A program made the translations under genes and the position numbers. From positions 1 through 57,940 of the forward strand of contig JAFQBA010000122.1 of the NCBI GenBank assembly GCA_017416845.1: a stretch of DNA of 57,940 nucleotides, read 5' to 3'. Position 1 is the first letter of the stretch. Each line of letters begins with the position of its first letter. Under the pieces are notes generated by a model, which worked only from the letters and a program-made list of their open reading frames with translations, did no database searches and was not told the DNA's origin. Positions 1 to 8,468 of the stretch are shown here, piece by piece. The stretch comes from Clostridia bacterium (GTDB lineage Bacteria > Bacillota > Clostridia > UMGS1810).

Positions 1-49
1 AATGACCTCCTTTTGATTATTTTATATTGCAGTTGGTAGCCGCAATTTA

Positions 50-78
50 ATTATATCAAAAGGAGTTTTAATTTCCAA
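50..78 (-). promoter_or_regulatory. Promoter of a gene lying off the left edge
   Basis: Read on the minus strand there is a -35 box TTGGAA (73-78), a 17-base spacer and a -10 box TATAAT (50-55). A ribosome site GGAGG (6-10) follows near the edge, so the start codon lies just outside the window. An 11-base inverted repeat (7-17 with 55-65) has one arm on the ribosome site and the other in the promoter spacer. The gene itself cannot be identified. Confidence 0.6.
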
Positions 79-102
79 GATTTATAGCTAAAAGCTTTAT
101 CG

Positions 103-125
103 AACCCCCGGACAATCCGGGGGTT
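103..125. terminator. GC-rich hairpin followed by a short T run
   Basis: A ten-base stem (103-112 with 116-125) with a 3-base loop is followed by a short T run on the plus strand. It lies between the leader of the off-edge gene and the 3' end of the DUF4838 gene. No plus-strand gene precedes it in the window, so its client is unclear. Confidence 0.45.
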
Positions 126-134
126 TTCATATAC

Positions 135-168
135 AAAAAAGCCTCAGAAACCGCTTGGTTTCCGAGGC
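135..168 (-). terminator. Rho-independent terminator of the DUF4838 gene
   Basis: A 12-base stem (141-152 with 157-168, one wobble pair) with a 4-base loop is followed on the minus strand by six T residues (140 to 135). It starts 17 bases after the stop codon of the minus-strand gene at 186-2183. Confidence 0.85.
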
Positions 169-185
169 TTTTTACAATCTATTCA

Positions 186-2183
186 TCAATCAAAATATCC
201 GGGCATATTTATGCCAAGTTTAAAGGATAACGAACGAAGAAACAGGAAAAGATCAAACACATTGTGAAATTCTGATTCTTGTTCCGAAAGATAATCGCGA
301 AGATCATCAAAAAGCTCAACAGCTCTGCCTGTGTTACCGCATGCACCTTCATAAAGCAATTTACTCAATCTTTGGCATATCAAGCTGTGTTGCTTCAGAT
401 AAATCCACGAAAGGCGTTGTGCACTGTCGTTGCAAAGCGCAATATTTTTTTCAATAACGGGCAAAAACTCATCAAGCACACTCGGGATTTTTGAAAGCTT
501 TTGGGCAACGTAAGGATTGTTTTTCCAGCATTTCATTTGGCTTTCAATGTCGCCGAGGCCTTCTTCCTCAACACCGCTGAATGCACCGATTCGCACATTT
601 GACGGACAAAAAAGGTCGGAAAGTGTTTCAAGATAGCCAAGGCACTTTTCGCCATCCTTGCCAAATGCACCGTCAAAATAGTCTGTGACAATTTTTTCAA
701 AGTCAAGAGATGTGTCGAAAAGAGTTTCACCCATCATTATCAATGGAAGTGCAGTTGGCATGTAAAGCCTGTGGGTCTGATCACTCATGCATCCGTTGAA
801 GGAAACCTTATCAAGAGATTTCATGTCACGGTAGGTTTCACGTGAAATTTGCATATAACCCGGGTCACAGTACATGTCTGTGTAGAAACGATATTCAAAA
901 ATCACGCTGGGAATGTTACCCGAAAGAGCTTTCCATTCTTTGTGCCATTTGAGCCTGAGAGCGTTTGGTGCAGGATGGAAGTTGTTTCTTTCATATTCGG
1001 GAACTTCGCCGGTAAATTCTTCATTAACATAACCGGTTTCATAGTGAAGACCTATGGCGGAAAGAAGAATGAACCTTTTGGGATTTTTCAGCCTTAGCTT
1101 TTGAGGCGGACGTTCGGTTTCAACATACATTATAAACGCAATTCTTGTGTCCGAGCCCATTCGCGTGAGCTCTTCATCAAGTTCGTTGAGAAGCATCACA
1201 TACCAATCGGAGGGATGCATTTTTATACATTCGTCACATTCACACTGATTGTTTTTTGCATCGGCAAGCCACATGTGAACAAAATCCACATGTGGTTTTT
1301 TGCGTATATATTCCACCATAAAATCAACCAGGAATTTTCTCACCTTGGGATTGGAATAGCAAAAATGAGTATAGAAAGTGTTACCATGTTGAACTTCTCT
1401 TTTACCGTTTACCATGGCAAGCATGTCGGTGTATTCGGGAGAGAGATTTTTGACCTTTTCTGCTTCGGTGATGTGGTCATGACGAATACCCATACCTTCA
1501 AAAAGCCATGCATGACCAAGGGTGTGAAGCTGAATACCCGTTCTTTTGATGTCTGTTTCAAGAAGATTGATATAATCTTCAAGCATATCATAATCGGTAC
1601 ACTGCCCTTTTTGGCGAAGCTTTGTATTATACACATGCCCGTACCATTTGTGCATGTAGATAAAAGGTACAAGTCCTTCTATCATATACATATTCATTCC
1701 GATTTTGGGAAGCCAGTAGACTGTATCACGCATGTGCTCATAGCTGATTGCGCCTTCACAGCATTCTCCGCGAAAAGGCTGATCGGCTTTTTTGCGATAT
1801 TTGAAAGAGTGATTTGTAATGTCGGCTTTCGGAACATAGTCACCGTCAGCACCGGGGCGAATAAATCTGCATCCTGCAGATGTGCAATACTTATATATTC
1901 CCATAAGAATTGAACGATGGTTACTTCCGGCAATGTAACCTTTGCCGTTTTCGATGTTGATGTCTATAATATCCTCTATAAAAGGATCGGCTAAATCTGA
2001 AGTCTCAAGAGACAATTCATCCAAAAGTGCAAGAATAATGCTGTTTGATGCATCCTTTTGCAAAGCTTCCGCAAAGCAAAGCTTAGGAACAATTGCACCT
2101 CTTGACATTTGCACAATATATTTTTTTAGTTCGGACATAAAATATTCGGCACTGTCACCTTTTTGCGTTGTGATAATCTTCAT
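186..2183 (-). CDS. DUF4838 domain-containing protein, putative glycosidase-like
   Basis: This 665-residue protein has no signal peptide, so it should be cytoplasmic. It matches the DUF4838 family by pattern: a central TIM-barrel-like region with the segment W305..D308 followed by a CxCxxC cluster (C314, C316, C319). Members commonly sit in carbohydrate-use loci and resemble GH20/GH67-like barrels, but the substrate is not known. The start is set by the ribosome site CGGAGG ten bases upstream of the ATG. The gene diverges from the GH4 operon and has its own promoter and a structured leader. DUF4838 is a recognition call; hydrolase activity is inference. Confidence 0.75.
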   Translation of the reverse strand: MKIITTQKGDSAEYFMSELKKYIVQMSRGAIVPKLCFAEALQKDASNSIILALLDELSLETSDLADPFIEDIIDINIENGKGYIAGSNHRSILMGIYKYCTSAGCRFIRPGADGDYVPKADITNHSFKYRKKADQPFRGECCEGAISYEHMRDTVYWLPKIGMNMYMIEGLVPFIYMHKWYGHVYNTKLRQKGQCTDYDMLEDYINLLETDIKRTGIQLHTLGHAWLFEGMGIRHDHITEAEKVKNLSPEYTDMLAMVNGKREVQHGNTFYTHFCYSNPKVRKFLVDFMVEYIRKKPHVDFVHMWLADAKNNQCECDECIKMHPSDWYVMLLNELDEELTRMGSDTRIAFIMYVETERPPQKLRLKNPKRFILLSAIGLHYETGYVNEEFTGEVPEYERNNFHPAPNALRLKWHKEWKALSGNIPSVIFEYRFYTDMYCDPGYMQISRETYRDMKSLDKVSFNGCMSDQTHRLYMPTALPLIMMGETLFDTSLDFEKIVTDYFDGAFGKDGEKCLGYLETLSDLFCPSNVRIGAFSGVEEEGLGDIESQMKCWKNNPYVAQKLSKIPSVLDEFLPVIEKNIALCNDSAQRLSWIYLKQHSLICQRLSKLLYEGACGNTGRAVELFDDLRDYLSEQESEFHNVFDLFLFLRSLSFKLGINMPGYFD

Positions 2184-2190
2184 AAAAACT

Positions 2191-2227
2191 ACCTCCGTTT
2201 AGCCATCGGAGGACTGTTCGACGGCTA
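2191..2227 (-). promoter_or_regulatory. Structured 5' leader of the DUF4838 mRNA with two competing hairpins
   Basis: In the minus-strand transcript, UAGCCGUCG (2227-2219) can pair with CGAUGGCUA (2208-2200) as a nine-base stem with one G-U pair. Alternatively CCUCCG (2213-2208) in its loop region can pair with CGGAGG (2197-2192), which is the ribosome site. The stems share the bases at 2208-2209, so they should compete. Pairings are read directly; regulation is inference. Confidence 0.5.
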
Positions 2228-2237
2228 TGTTGTTTAT

Positions 2238-2266
2238 ATTGTACTTCACCGCATTTCAAAAGTCAA
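2238..2266 (-). promoter_or_regulatory. Sigma-A type promoter of the DUF4838 gene
   Basis: On the minus strand: -35 TTGACT (2261-2266), 17-base spacer, -10 TACAAT (2238-2243). The transcript would start near 2231, giving a leader of about 48 bases that contains the competing hairpins. Confidence 0.75.
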
Positions 2267-2332
2267 CCGCAACATTTGAAAATCGCTGTTAATAATATGA
2301 CATTTATTCCTTGATATGAGCGCATTTTTCAC

Positions 2333-2361
2333 TTGATAACACGCTTTTTTGATGATATACT
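2333..2361 (+). promoter_or_regulatory. Promoter of the GH4-CapA-PHP operon
   Basis: -35 TTGATA (2333-2338), 17-base spacer, -10 TATACT (2356-2361), about 50 bases before the GH4 start codon. With the divergent promoter it leaves roughly 66 bases between the two -35 boxes. Confidence 0.7.
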
Positions 2362-2412
2362 TTAATGTGAATTATTATGAAATAAAAACCTTTGTTTTTA
2401 GTGGAGGTAAAA

Positions 2413-3813
2413 ATGATTAGATATATTAATAACAATGCCCAAAACATAAAAATTGCATATATTGGCGGAGGCTCAAAAGGATGGGCATGGAGTCTCATGA
2501 GCGATCTTGTTTCGTGCAGGGACATGAGCGGAGATGTATATCTCTATGACATAGATTTTGATGCCGCAAAAAAGAACGAAATTATAGGAAATAAATTTAA
2601 CTTTGCCGAGGGCGCTGTTTCAACATGGAATTACAAAGCCTGCGAAAAGATTGACGATGCATTAAAGTGTGCGGATTTTGTTATAATTTCGATTATGCCC
2701 GGAACTCTTGATGAAATGGAATCTGATGTACACACGCCCGAAAAATACGGAATATATCAGTCGGTTGGTGACACAACGGGTCCGGGAGGAATTCTGAGAG
2801 CAATGCGAACTCTTCCCATGTATGAGTATATAGGCGAGAAGATTAAAGAGCATTGTCCCGGTGCATGGGTCATAAGCTATACCAACCCAATGTCACTTTG
2901 CGTAAAAACACTCTACAGGGTTTTTCCCGAAATCAAAGCATTCGGATGCTGTCATGAAGTTTTCGGAACGCAAAAGCTTCTTTGCAAAGTTGTTGAGGAA
3001 ATGATTGGTGACAAAGACATTAACCGCAGCGAAATTAAAGTTAATCCCGTTTCTGTTAATCATTTTACATGGCTGACCGAAGCGACATATAAAAATATTA
3101 ATCTCTTCCCCTATTACAAAGAGTTTTGCGAAAAATATAAGGACGGCTACAACGAAAGCGGGAAGCCTCTTGATGACAACTGGATGAATCAGGCATTTTC
3201 TACACTCGAAAAAGTGAAAATTGATCTTTTCAGGAAATATGGCTACATAGCCGCCGCGGGCGACAGACATCTTGCGGAATTTTGCGAAGGGAAAACATAT
3301 CTTGCAAACCCCGAAAGAGTTAGAGAAATGAAATTTGCTTTGACTCCTGTTTCATATCGCAGAAATGATTATAAAGAGCGCTTTGCAAAATGCGAAAGAC
3401 TGCTAAGCGGCGAAGAAATGCCCAAACTAAAACAAACCGGTGAAGAAGGTGTAACTCAGATAAGAGCGCTTCTGGGACTTTGCGACCTTGTGACAAACGT
3501 TAACATTCCAAACATTGGTCAGATACCCAATCTTCCAACGGGAGCAATTGTTGAGACAAATGCAGTGTTCAGAGCAGGGTCTTTGAAACCTGTTTTTGCA
3601 GGCAACGTTCCATCCTCAATATATCCTCTTGTTTCAAGAGTTTGCGGTCAGCAGGAAGCGCTATCTGATGCCATTGCACAAAGAGATGTTGAAAAAATAT
3701 TTACCGTATTTATTAACGATCCTCTTGTAACCTGCACAGTTGACGAAGCAAGAAAACTTTTTAACGAAATGTGCGCAAACACAAAGAAATATCTCACTAT
3801 GTATAATATATAA
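2413..3813 (+). CDS. GH4-family NAD-dependent alpha-glycosidase
   Basis: Members of glycoside hydrolase family 4 oxidise the sugar with bound NAD and need a divalent metal. The protein (466 residues from this start) has the N-terminal Rossmann loop IGGGSKG (17-23), the TNP turn near N158, the metal-binding motif C180-H181-E182-V183 and a later His (H217), all typical of the family. The CHEV form has been associated in the literature with the alpha-glucosidase subgroup, but substrate calls within GH4 are unsafe, and the nearby pectin genes leave a uronidase open. ATG 2413 was chosen because GGAGG lies at 2403-2407; an upstream in-frame TTG has no ribosome site. It is the first gene of a three-gene operon. 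Confidence 0.85.
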   Translation: MIRYINNNAQNIKIAYIGGGSKGWAWSLMSDLVSCRDMSGDVYLYDIDFDAAKKNEIIGNKFNFAEGAVSTWNYKACEKIDDALKCADFVIISIMPGTLDEMESDVHTPEKYGIYQSVGDTTGPGGILRAMRTLPMYEYIGEKIKEHCPGAWVISYTNPMSLCVKTLYRVFPEIKAFGCCHEVFGTQKLLCKVVEEMIGDKDINRSEIKVNPVSVNHFTWLTEATYKNINLFPYYKEFCEKYKDGYNESGKPLDDNWMNQAFSTLEKVKIDLFRKYGYIAAAGDRHLAEFCEGKTYLANPERVREMKFALTPVSYRRNDYKERFAKCERLLSGEEMPKLKQTGEEGVTQIRALLGLCDLVTNVNIPNIGQIPNLPTGAIVETNAVFRAGSLKPVFAGNVPSSIYPLVSRVCGQQEALSDAIAQRDVEKIFTVFINDPLVTCTVDEARKLFNEMCANTKKYLTMYNI

Positions 3814-3825
3814 TTGGAGAAAAAT

Positions 3826-4917
3826 ATGAAATCATTACTATTAGGTGATATATCACCAAAAGCTAAACACGTTATAGATTTATTTGATAAAAAGGAAGTA
3901 AACACACTTTTTTCGGATACGGTTTCTTTGTTTAAAGATAACGACATTAACTTTGTAAATCTTGAATGTGCAATAACAGAATCAGTAAACGAAATTAAAA
4001 AATTCGGACCATGCCTTAAAACCTGCCGCAACACTGCAGATGTGTTAAAGATAATCGGTGTGACAGTTTGCGGGCTAAGCAACAACCATATTTTTGACTT
4101 TGGTATTGAAGGTGCTAAAGACACAATTAAAGCTCTTGACGAAGCAGGTCTCGACTATACCGGATTTGGCAACAACTATGAGGACTCTCGCAAGAATTAC
4201 ATAGTAACTAAAGATGGTGAAAAAGTATGCCTTATTGCGGTGTGTGAACACGAGTATTCATACGCTATAGAAGACAGAATGGGCAGTCGCCCCTTTGACG
4301 AATTTGAAACAATGGATGACATAAGAGAAGCAAAGAAAACCTGCGACAGAGTTATAGTGCTTTATCACGGCGGAAAAGAGCATTGTCAGTATCCGTCTCC
4401 AAGACTTGTTAAAGCTTGCAGATCCATGATTAAAAACGGTGCAGATGTGGTTTTGTGTCAGCATACTCATTGCATCGGATGCTATGAAAACTTTGAAGAC
4501 GGACACATTTTATACGGTCAGGGCAATTTCCATTTTATTTACCCTGAATATGCTTCAAACATTCTTTGGAATGAGTGTCTTGCGGTAAAATATGACACAA
4601 AGACTAATGAAATAGAATTTACTCCAATTGTTGCAAATGATAATGGAATTGAACTCGCAAAAGGCGAAAAGAAAGAACAGATCATGCGAGATTTTGAAAC
4701 AAGATGCAAAACAATTTCTGACGGAACGTGGATTGATGGTTGGAGAGAATTTTGCGACAGTGTAAAAGATATGTATGAACGAGCTGCAAAAGGTGCTTGC
4801 GATGTTGAATTTGACAAAATAGGCGACTCGGTTTTTGCTCATTATCTTGATTGCGAAGCTCACACCGATGTGTGGAAAGAGCTTTTCAAAACCGCAAATC
4901 ACACAAACGAAAAATAA
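3826..4917 (+). CDS. CapA-family protein (PgsA/CapA-like metallophosphoesterase fold)
   Basis: The protein (363 residues) resembles CapA proteins of poly-gamma-glutamate capsule loci. Near the N-terminus it has the family-like segments LLGDIS and VNLECAIT, then GLSNNHIFDFG, and further on CQHTHCIGCYE and LYGQGNFHF, which carry the usual metal-ligand Asn, Asp and His residues. CapA proteins are usually exported or membrane-anchored, but this one has neither signal peptide nor anchor, so it is probably an intracellular relative with a different substrate. The start is set by GGAGA at 3816-3820, 12 bases after the stop of the GH4 gene. Stand-alone CapA-like proteins have no agreed function. Confidence 0.75.
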   Translation: MKSLLLGDISPKAKHVIDLFDKKEVNTLFSDTVSLFKDNDINFVNLECAITESVNEIKKFGPCLKTCRNTADVLKIIGVTVCGLSNNHIFDFGIEGAKDTIKALDEAGLDYTGFGNNYEDSRKNYIVTKDGEKVCLIAVCEHEYSYAIEDRMGSRPFDEFETMDDIREAKKTCDRVIVLYHGGKEHCQYPSPRLVKACRSMIKNGADVVLCQHTHCIGCYENFEDGHILYGQGNFHFIYPEYASNILWNECLAVKYDTKTNEIEFTPIVANDNGIELAKGEKKEQIMRDFETRCKTISDGTWIDGWREFCDSVKDMYERAAKGACDVEFDKIGDSVFAHYLDCEAHTDVWKELFKTANHTNEK

Positions 4918-4942
4918 ATCACATAGATAAGGAAGATAATTT

Positions 4943-5824
4943 ATGCATAAAATATTTGCTAATCTTCACTTTCACTCAACACATTCCGATGGTGTAGACT
5001 CACCGGCAGAGCTTGTGAGAATTGCCAAAGAAGAGGGCTATAAAGCTCTTGCCCTCACCGATCACGACACAGCAACCGGATGCGCTGAACTTGCCGAGGA
5101 ATGCAAAAAACAAGGTCTTGACTCCATTGTTGGTGCAGAACTGACCGGTTCGGGCTTTGGCAGAAGCTTTCACATTGTGGCTCTTGATTTTGACATTGAA
5201 AATCCGGCAATGAAAGATCATCTTGAACACATGCGCAAAAAGTGTGTATACAGAACAAAAAGCATGTTTAACAGCGGAATAGAAAAAGGAACAATAAAAA
5301 ATATAACATGGGAAGAAGTTGAAGAATTCAACAAAGGAATTACTAACCTTTGTGTTGACCATGTTTTTGCCACTATGAAAAACAAAGGTGTGATAACCGA
5401 TCTTGAATATCCCGATTTTCACAGGCAGAATTTTTCATATCGAATTCCATTTGAAAACATATATCACGATAAAGATGTGAAAGAAGTTATTTCAGTCATA
5501 AACAATGCCGGAGGAATTGCAATTCTTGCACACGGCGGCTACGGAAACAGTCAGTTTTGCTTTGTTCCACAGCTTGTTGAATGGGGACTTAAGGGAATTG
5601 AAACCTGGCATGCAGACCACACCGATGAAAACGTGCTTGAAGCCCAAAAACTCGCAAAAGAATTTAATTTATATGAAAGCGGTGGTACAGACCATTCGGG
5701 AATCATGGGCGGACAATATAAATTTTTTGAAAACCCCGAAGAATCGGAATATTACATACCATCGATGAAATATGGCGTGACAAAAGAAAATTATTATAAA
5801 ATCAAAGAAAGAGTTTTGGGTTAA
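4943..5824 (+). CDS. PHP-domain phosphoesterase
   Basis: A 293-residue protein of the PHP (polymerase and histidinol phosphatase) family. The N-terminal motif HFHSTHSDG gives H9 and H11, TDHD gives D40-H41-D42, and later segments ILAHGGYG and GGTDHSG supply the remaining metal ligands. Stand-alone PHP proteins of this size hydrolyse small phosphate esters such as nucleoside 3',5'-bisphosphates. It is the last gene of the GH4 operon, 25 bases after the CapA-like gene, which suggests a phosphorylated sugar or nucleotide as substrate; that is inference. Confidence 0.8.
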   Translation: MHKIFANLHFHSTHSDGVDSPAELVRIAKEEGYKALALTDHDTATGCAELAEECKKQGLDSIVGAELTGSGFGRSFHIVALDFDIENPAMKDHLEHMRKKCVYRTKSMFNSGIEKGTIKNITWEEVEEFNKGITNLCVDHVFATMKNKGVITDLEYPDFHRQNFSYRIPFENIYHDKDVKEVISVINNAGGIAILAHGGYGNSQFCFVPQLVEWGLKGIETWHADHTDENVLEAQKLAKEFNLYESGGTDHSGIMGGQYKFFENPEESEYYIPSMKYGVTKENYYKIKERVLG

Positions 5825-5855
5825 TAAAATATATATTAAAAAACTCTAAAAGTTT

Positions 5856-5888
5856 AAAGAGGCTGAAAACAAAATTTTCAACCTCTTT
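5856..5888. terminator. Bidirectional terminator between convergent operons
   Basis: A 14-base stem (5856-5869 with 5875-5888, one mismatch) and 5-base loop lie between the PHP gene (+) and the last gene of the long surface operon (-). AT-rich tracts flank both sides. Confidence 0.75.
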
Positions 5889-5899
5889 ATTATTTGTTA

Positions 5900-8467
5900 T
5901 TATTGATAGATAACCATAAGTCTGCTTGCACCGGAATAGGTGTGAACAAATATTTTTGAGTAAGACTCGCCGACAGTTTCATAAGAATAAATATCCGAAG
6001 CAGTACCCGATCGGACAATATCCTTTTCGGACATGTTTACAACATAAATTGCAAAACCGCTTACAACCTGTTTTTCAATTTTGGAAAGAACTTCGTTTTC
6101 GTCATAGCTTCCCGAAAGATCGGTTGTGGTGCAATTGAGAATGTTCCCGTAACGTGAATATACATTTAAAAGAATCATTCGAGGTGATGAGAAAAAGCTT
6201 GTTTTTGGTGTGATGAGAAGCTGTTTGTTTTCACCATCTACAATTTTCTCGGTATTTCGACACACATTTTTGGAATCAACCACACAACGAACTATGTCAC
6301 CGGGTTTTATGCCTTTTGATGTGAATGCATCTGCCTCACCGCTTATATATTCAACAGCACCTTTGTAGCTGAACCCTGTGATTTTTTCAACCGGATCACC
6401 TTCATCATTAAGAATTGAGGTAATTTCATCAACAACAAAGGGATTGGAATCGTTGGCAAATGATCCGATGTCGGATTTATAAATAATATAATCTGAAATT
6501 CCATCTTCTGCACCAACGCTGTAGGCTTCGATTTTACACAGATCATTTGAACCGAATCCGGTTAAATTTCTTGTTCTGTAATCATCGTACTGTGTCATGT
6601 CCGATGCAGGAACTTCAAATACAACCGTTGTTGAATCAACAACAAATTTTCCGCCAAAATTTTTCTGACTTGCACTGTAATAAACACCCTCATTGGCATC
6701 GTAGTCAATGCGCAAATCTTCATGATTTTGATGAGATGCAGGAGAGCCTTTGTAAGGAAGAGAAAGCTCTCTGATTTTTTTATCACCGTCAAGCTTGTAG
6801 GAAGCGAGCTTGTGTTTCATGTTGTTTTCGATGTATGAGGCGATTTCGGCATCGGAAAGATTGCTCTGCCCGTCAATTACAATACGATTGCTGCATTCAA
6901 AAATTTCCATACGGCCGTTTTGGGTGAAAATTTTAACCTTGACAGATGAATCGAGCCCCTGACCAACCGATGATGCAATTACAATGCCGGCAGTGTTTGA
7001 AGCCCTTGTCTCCCCTATTGTTGCAACAATATTTTTTTTCGAATCAAGACAAAATTCGTATTCTTTGCCAAGCTCAATTGATGCCATAAGTTCATCTGTT
7101 GAAACATGGTAAAACTCACCGTTTATTTTAACACTTCGAAGTGATGAATTGTATTCATCCACTTTTCCGATTATTCTTTCGGAACATACATCAAGAGTAA
7201 CAACTCTTTTATCAAGACTGATTGATGCTCTCACTGTGTCGAAGGGCTTTATTGCAGAGAGATCTGTTTTAATTCCGTCACGATATACAACAAAACTTTC
7301 GGCACTGCCTGGCTCAAATTTTTGTCCGTCTGTGGAATAGATAGTTTCCGTGGTGAGATTTGTTGCTTCAACAACAATTATCTCAACGGCATTAATAACA
7401 ACAACATCATAGCCCGATTCATCACTGTTATCAATGAGAAGAATGTCACCAAATGAAAGATTGAGGTCCTCTTCTTTAAGGTCGTTATAGGCAACGCCGT
7501 TATAGATTACATCGGCACCAAGGCTGATTTTAGCTTTGGTTTTATCGCCGTGAACATCATTATAGACAATGTTTTCGGTTGAAAAATCACTGTCATCGGC
7601 AAGAAGTCTTTCCGCAGAAATTGAAAGAACCTTCGTATCGGCGTCGGGCGACACAAACAGAACTTTGCCGACGGTAGCATCATCACATGTTACATATGCA
7701 TCAACCCTGTAGCCAAAATATTCTCCGGCAAAAGAATTTGAAACATCGTATTTTTCACCGTCAATAATTACATAGCCCTCACCCGCTTTTGATTCACCAA
7801 TCAGTGAGGTGTAACCGTTGTCCGAAACAACACCGTTAATCTTTTTTATCTTGGCATATTCATAAAGAAATGTTCTGCCCTCTTGGGTTTCATATACACC
7901 GGTGCTTCCAAAGGAGGATTGAACCATGACTTCACAGTTCAATGCATTTTCAATGAGAATTGCCGCATCCGATGCAGTGAGGTTTTCACCAAAAGCTTTT
8001 GTTGTGCCGTCAAAAAGCTTAAGCTCGTTTGCTACAGCAAAATATCCGCCGGGATAGCCACCCTTGTTTTGAGCAATAATGTCATAGCCGAGAGCCGAAA
8101 CCAAAACTTTTGCGGCATGATCAAACAGAATTGGTGACTCTGCTTTGAATGTTCCGTCCGGATATCCGGAAATGAAGCCCATTTCGTAAATACTGTAGAC
8201 TGCACCGCTATATTTGTCGGCTGATGTAACATCGCTGAAAATGCCGTTTTTGGGTCCGGGACGGTTGTTGTAGTTTATGACATCGGATATTGCCGATACA
8301 AATTGACCGCGGTTTATTGTTTGATCATTTTTGTTGAAATCACCAACAGAAAGTGCGTCAAGCAAATCAAAAGCACCATCTGAATTGTCGCTTGCAGATG
8401 TCGCAATCGGGAAAACGGAGAATAAAATCGTAATCAATGTTAAAATACAAATTAATCTTTTTTTCAT
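5900..8467 (-). CDS. SLH-domain surface protein, last gene of the surface operon
   Basis: An exported protein (855 residues) with a signal peptide ending near the ASA of FPIATSAS. Three SLH repeats follow: a weak first one, a clear second containing YEMGFISGYPDGTF, and a weak third, together covering about residues 30-185. SLH domains bind pyruvylated secondary wall polymer. The remaining 650 residues are repetitive beta-rich sequence without catalytic motifs, similar in style to the SLH protein at 33953-35803. ATG 8467 was chosen over an upstream GTG because AGGTG (8475-8479) lies seven bases before it. The start falls one base after the stop of the preceding gene, so the two are probably translationally coupled. 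Confidence 0.85.
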   Translation of the reverse strand: MKKRLICILTLITILFSVFPIATSASDNSDGAFDLLDALSVGDFNKNDQTINRGQFVSAISDVINYNNRPGPKNGIFSDVTSADKYSGAVYSIYEMGFISGYPDGTFKAESPILFDHAAKVLVSALGYDIIAQNKGGYPGGYFAVANELKLFDGTTKAFGENLTASDAAILIENALNCEVMVQSSFGSTGVYETQEGRTFLYEYAKIKKINGVVSDNGYTSLIGESKAGEGYVIIDGEKYDVSNSFAGEYFGYRVDAYVTCDDATVGKVLFVSPDADTKVLSISAERLLADDSDFSTENIVYNDVHGDKTKAKISLGADVIYNGVAYNDLKEEDLNLSFGDILLIDNSDESGYDVVVINAVEIIVVEATNLTTETIYSTDGQKFEPGSAESFVVYRDGIKTDLSAIKPFDTVRASISLDKRVVTLDVCSERIIGKVDEYNSSLRSVKINGEFYHVSTDELMASIELGKEYEFCLDSKKNIVATIGETRASNTAGIVIASSVGQGLDSSVKVKIFTQNGRMEIFECSNRIVIDGQSNLSDAEIASYIENNMKHKLASYKLDGDKKIRELSLPYKGSPASHQNHEDLRIDYDANEGVYYSASQKNFGGKFVVDSTTVVFEVPASDMTQYDDYRTRNLTGFGSNDLCKIEAYSVGAEDGISDYIIYKSDIGSFANDSNPFVVDEITSILNDEGDPVEKITGFSYKGAVEYISGEADAFTSKGIKPGDIVRCVVDSKNVCRNTEKIVDGENKQLLITPKTSFFSSPRMILLNVYSRYGNILNCTTTDLSGSYDENEVLSKIEKQVVSGFAIYVVNMSEKDIVRSGTASDIYSYETVGESYSKIFVHTYSGASRLMVIYQ

Positions 8468-8468
8468 A

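Noticed and set aside
1101..1913. Long plus-strand open frame of 270 codons opposite the DUF4838 gene
   Set aside because: It lies wholly inside the coding region on the other strand, has no ribosome site and reads as low-complexity, His/Phe/Cys-rich sequence typical of an antisense frame.
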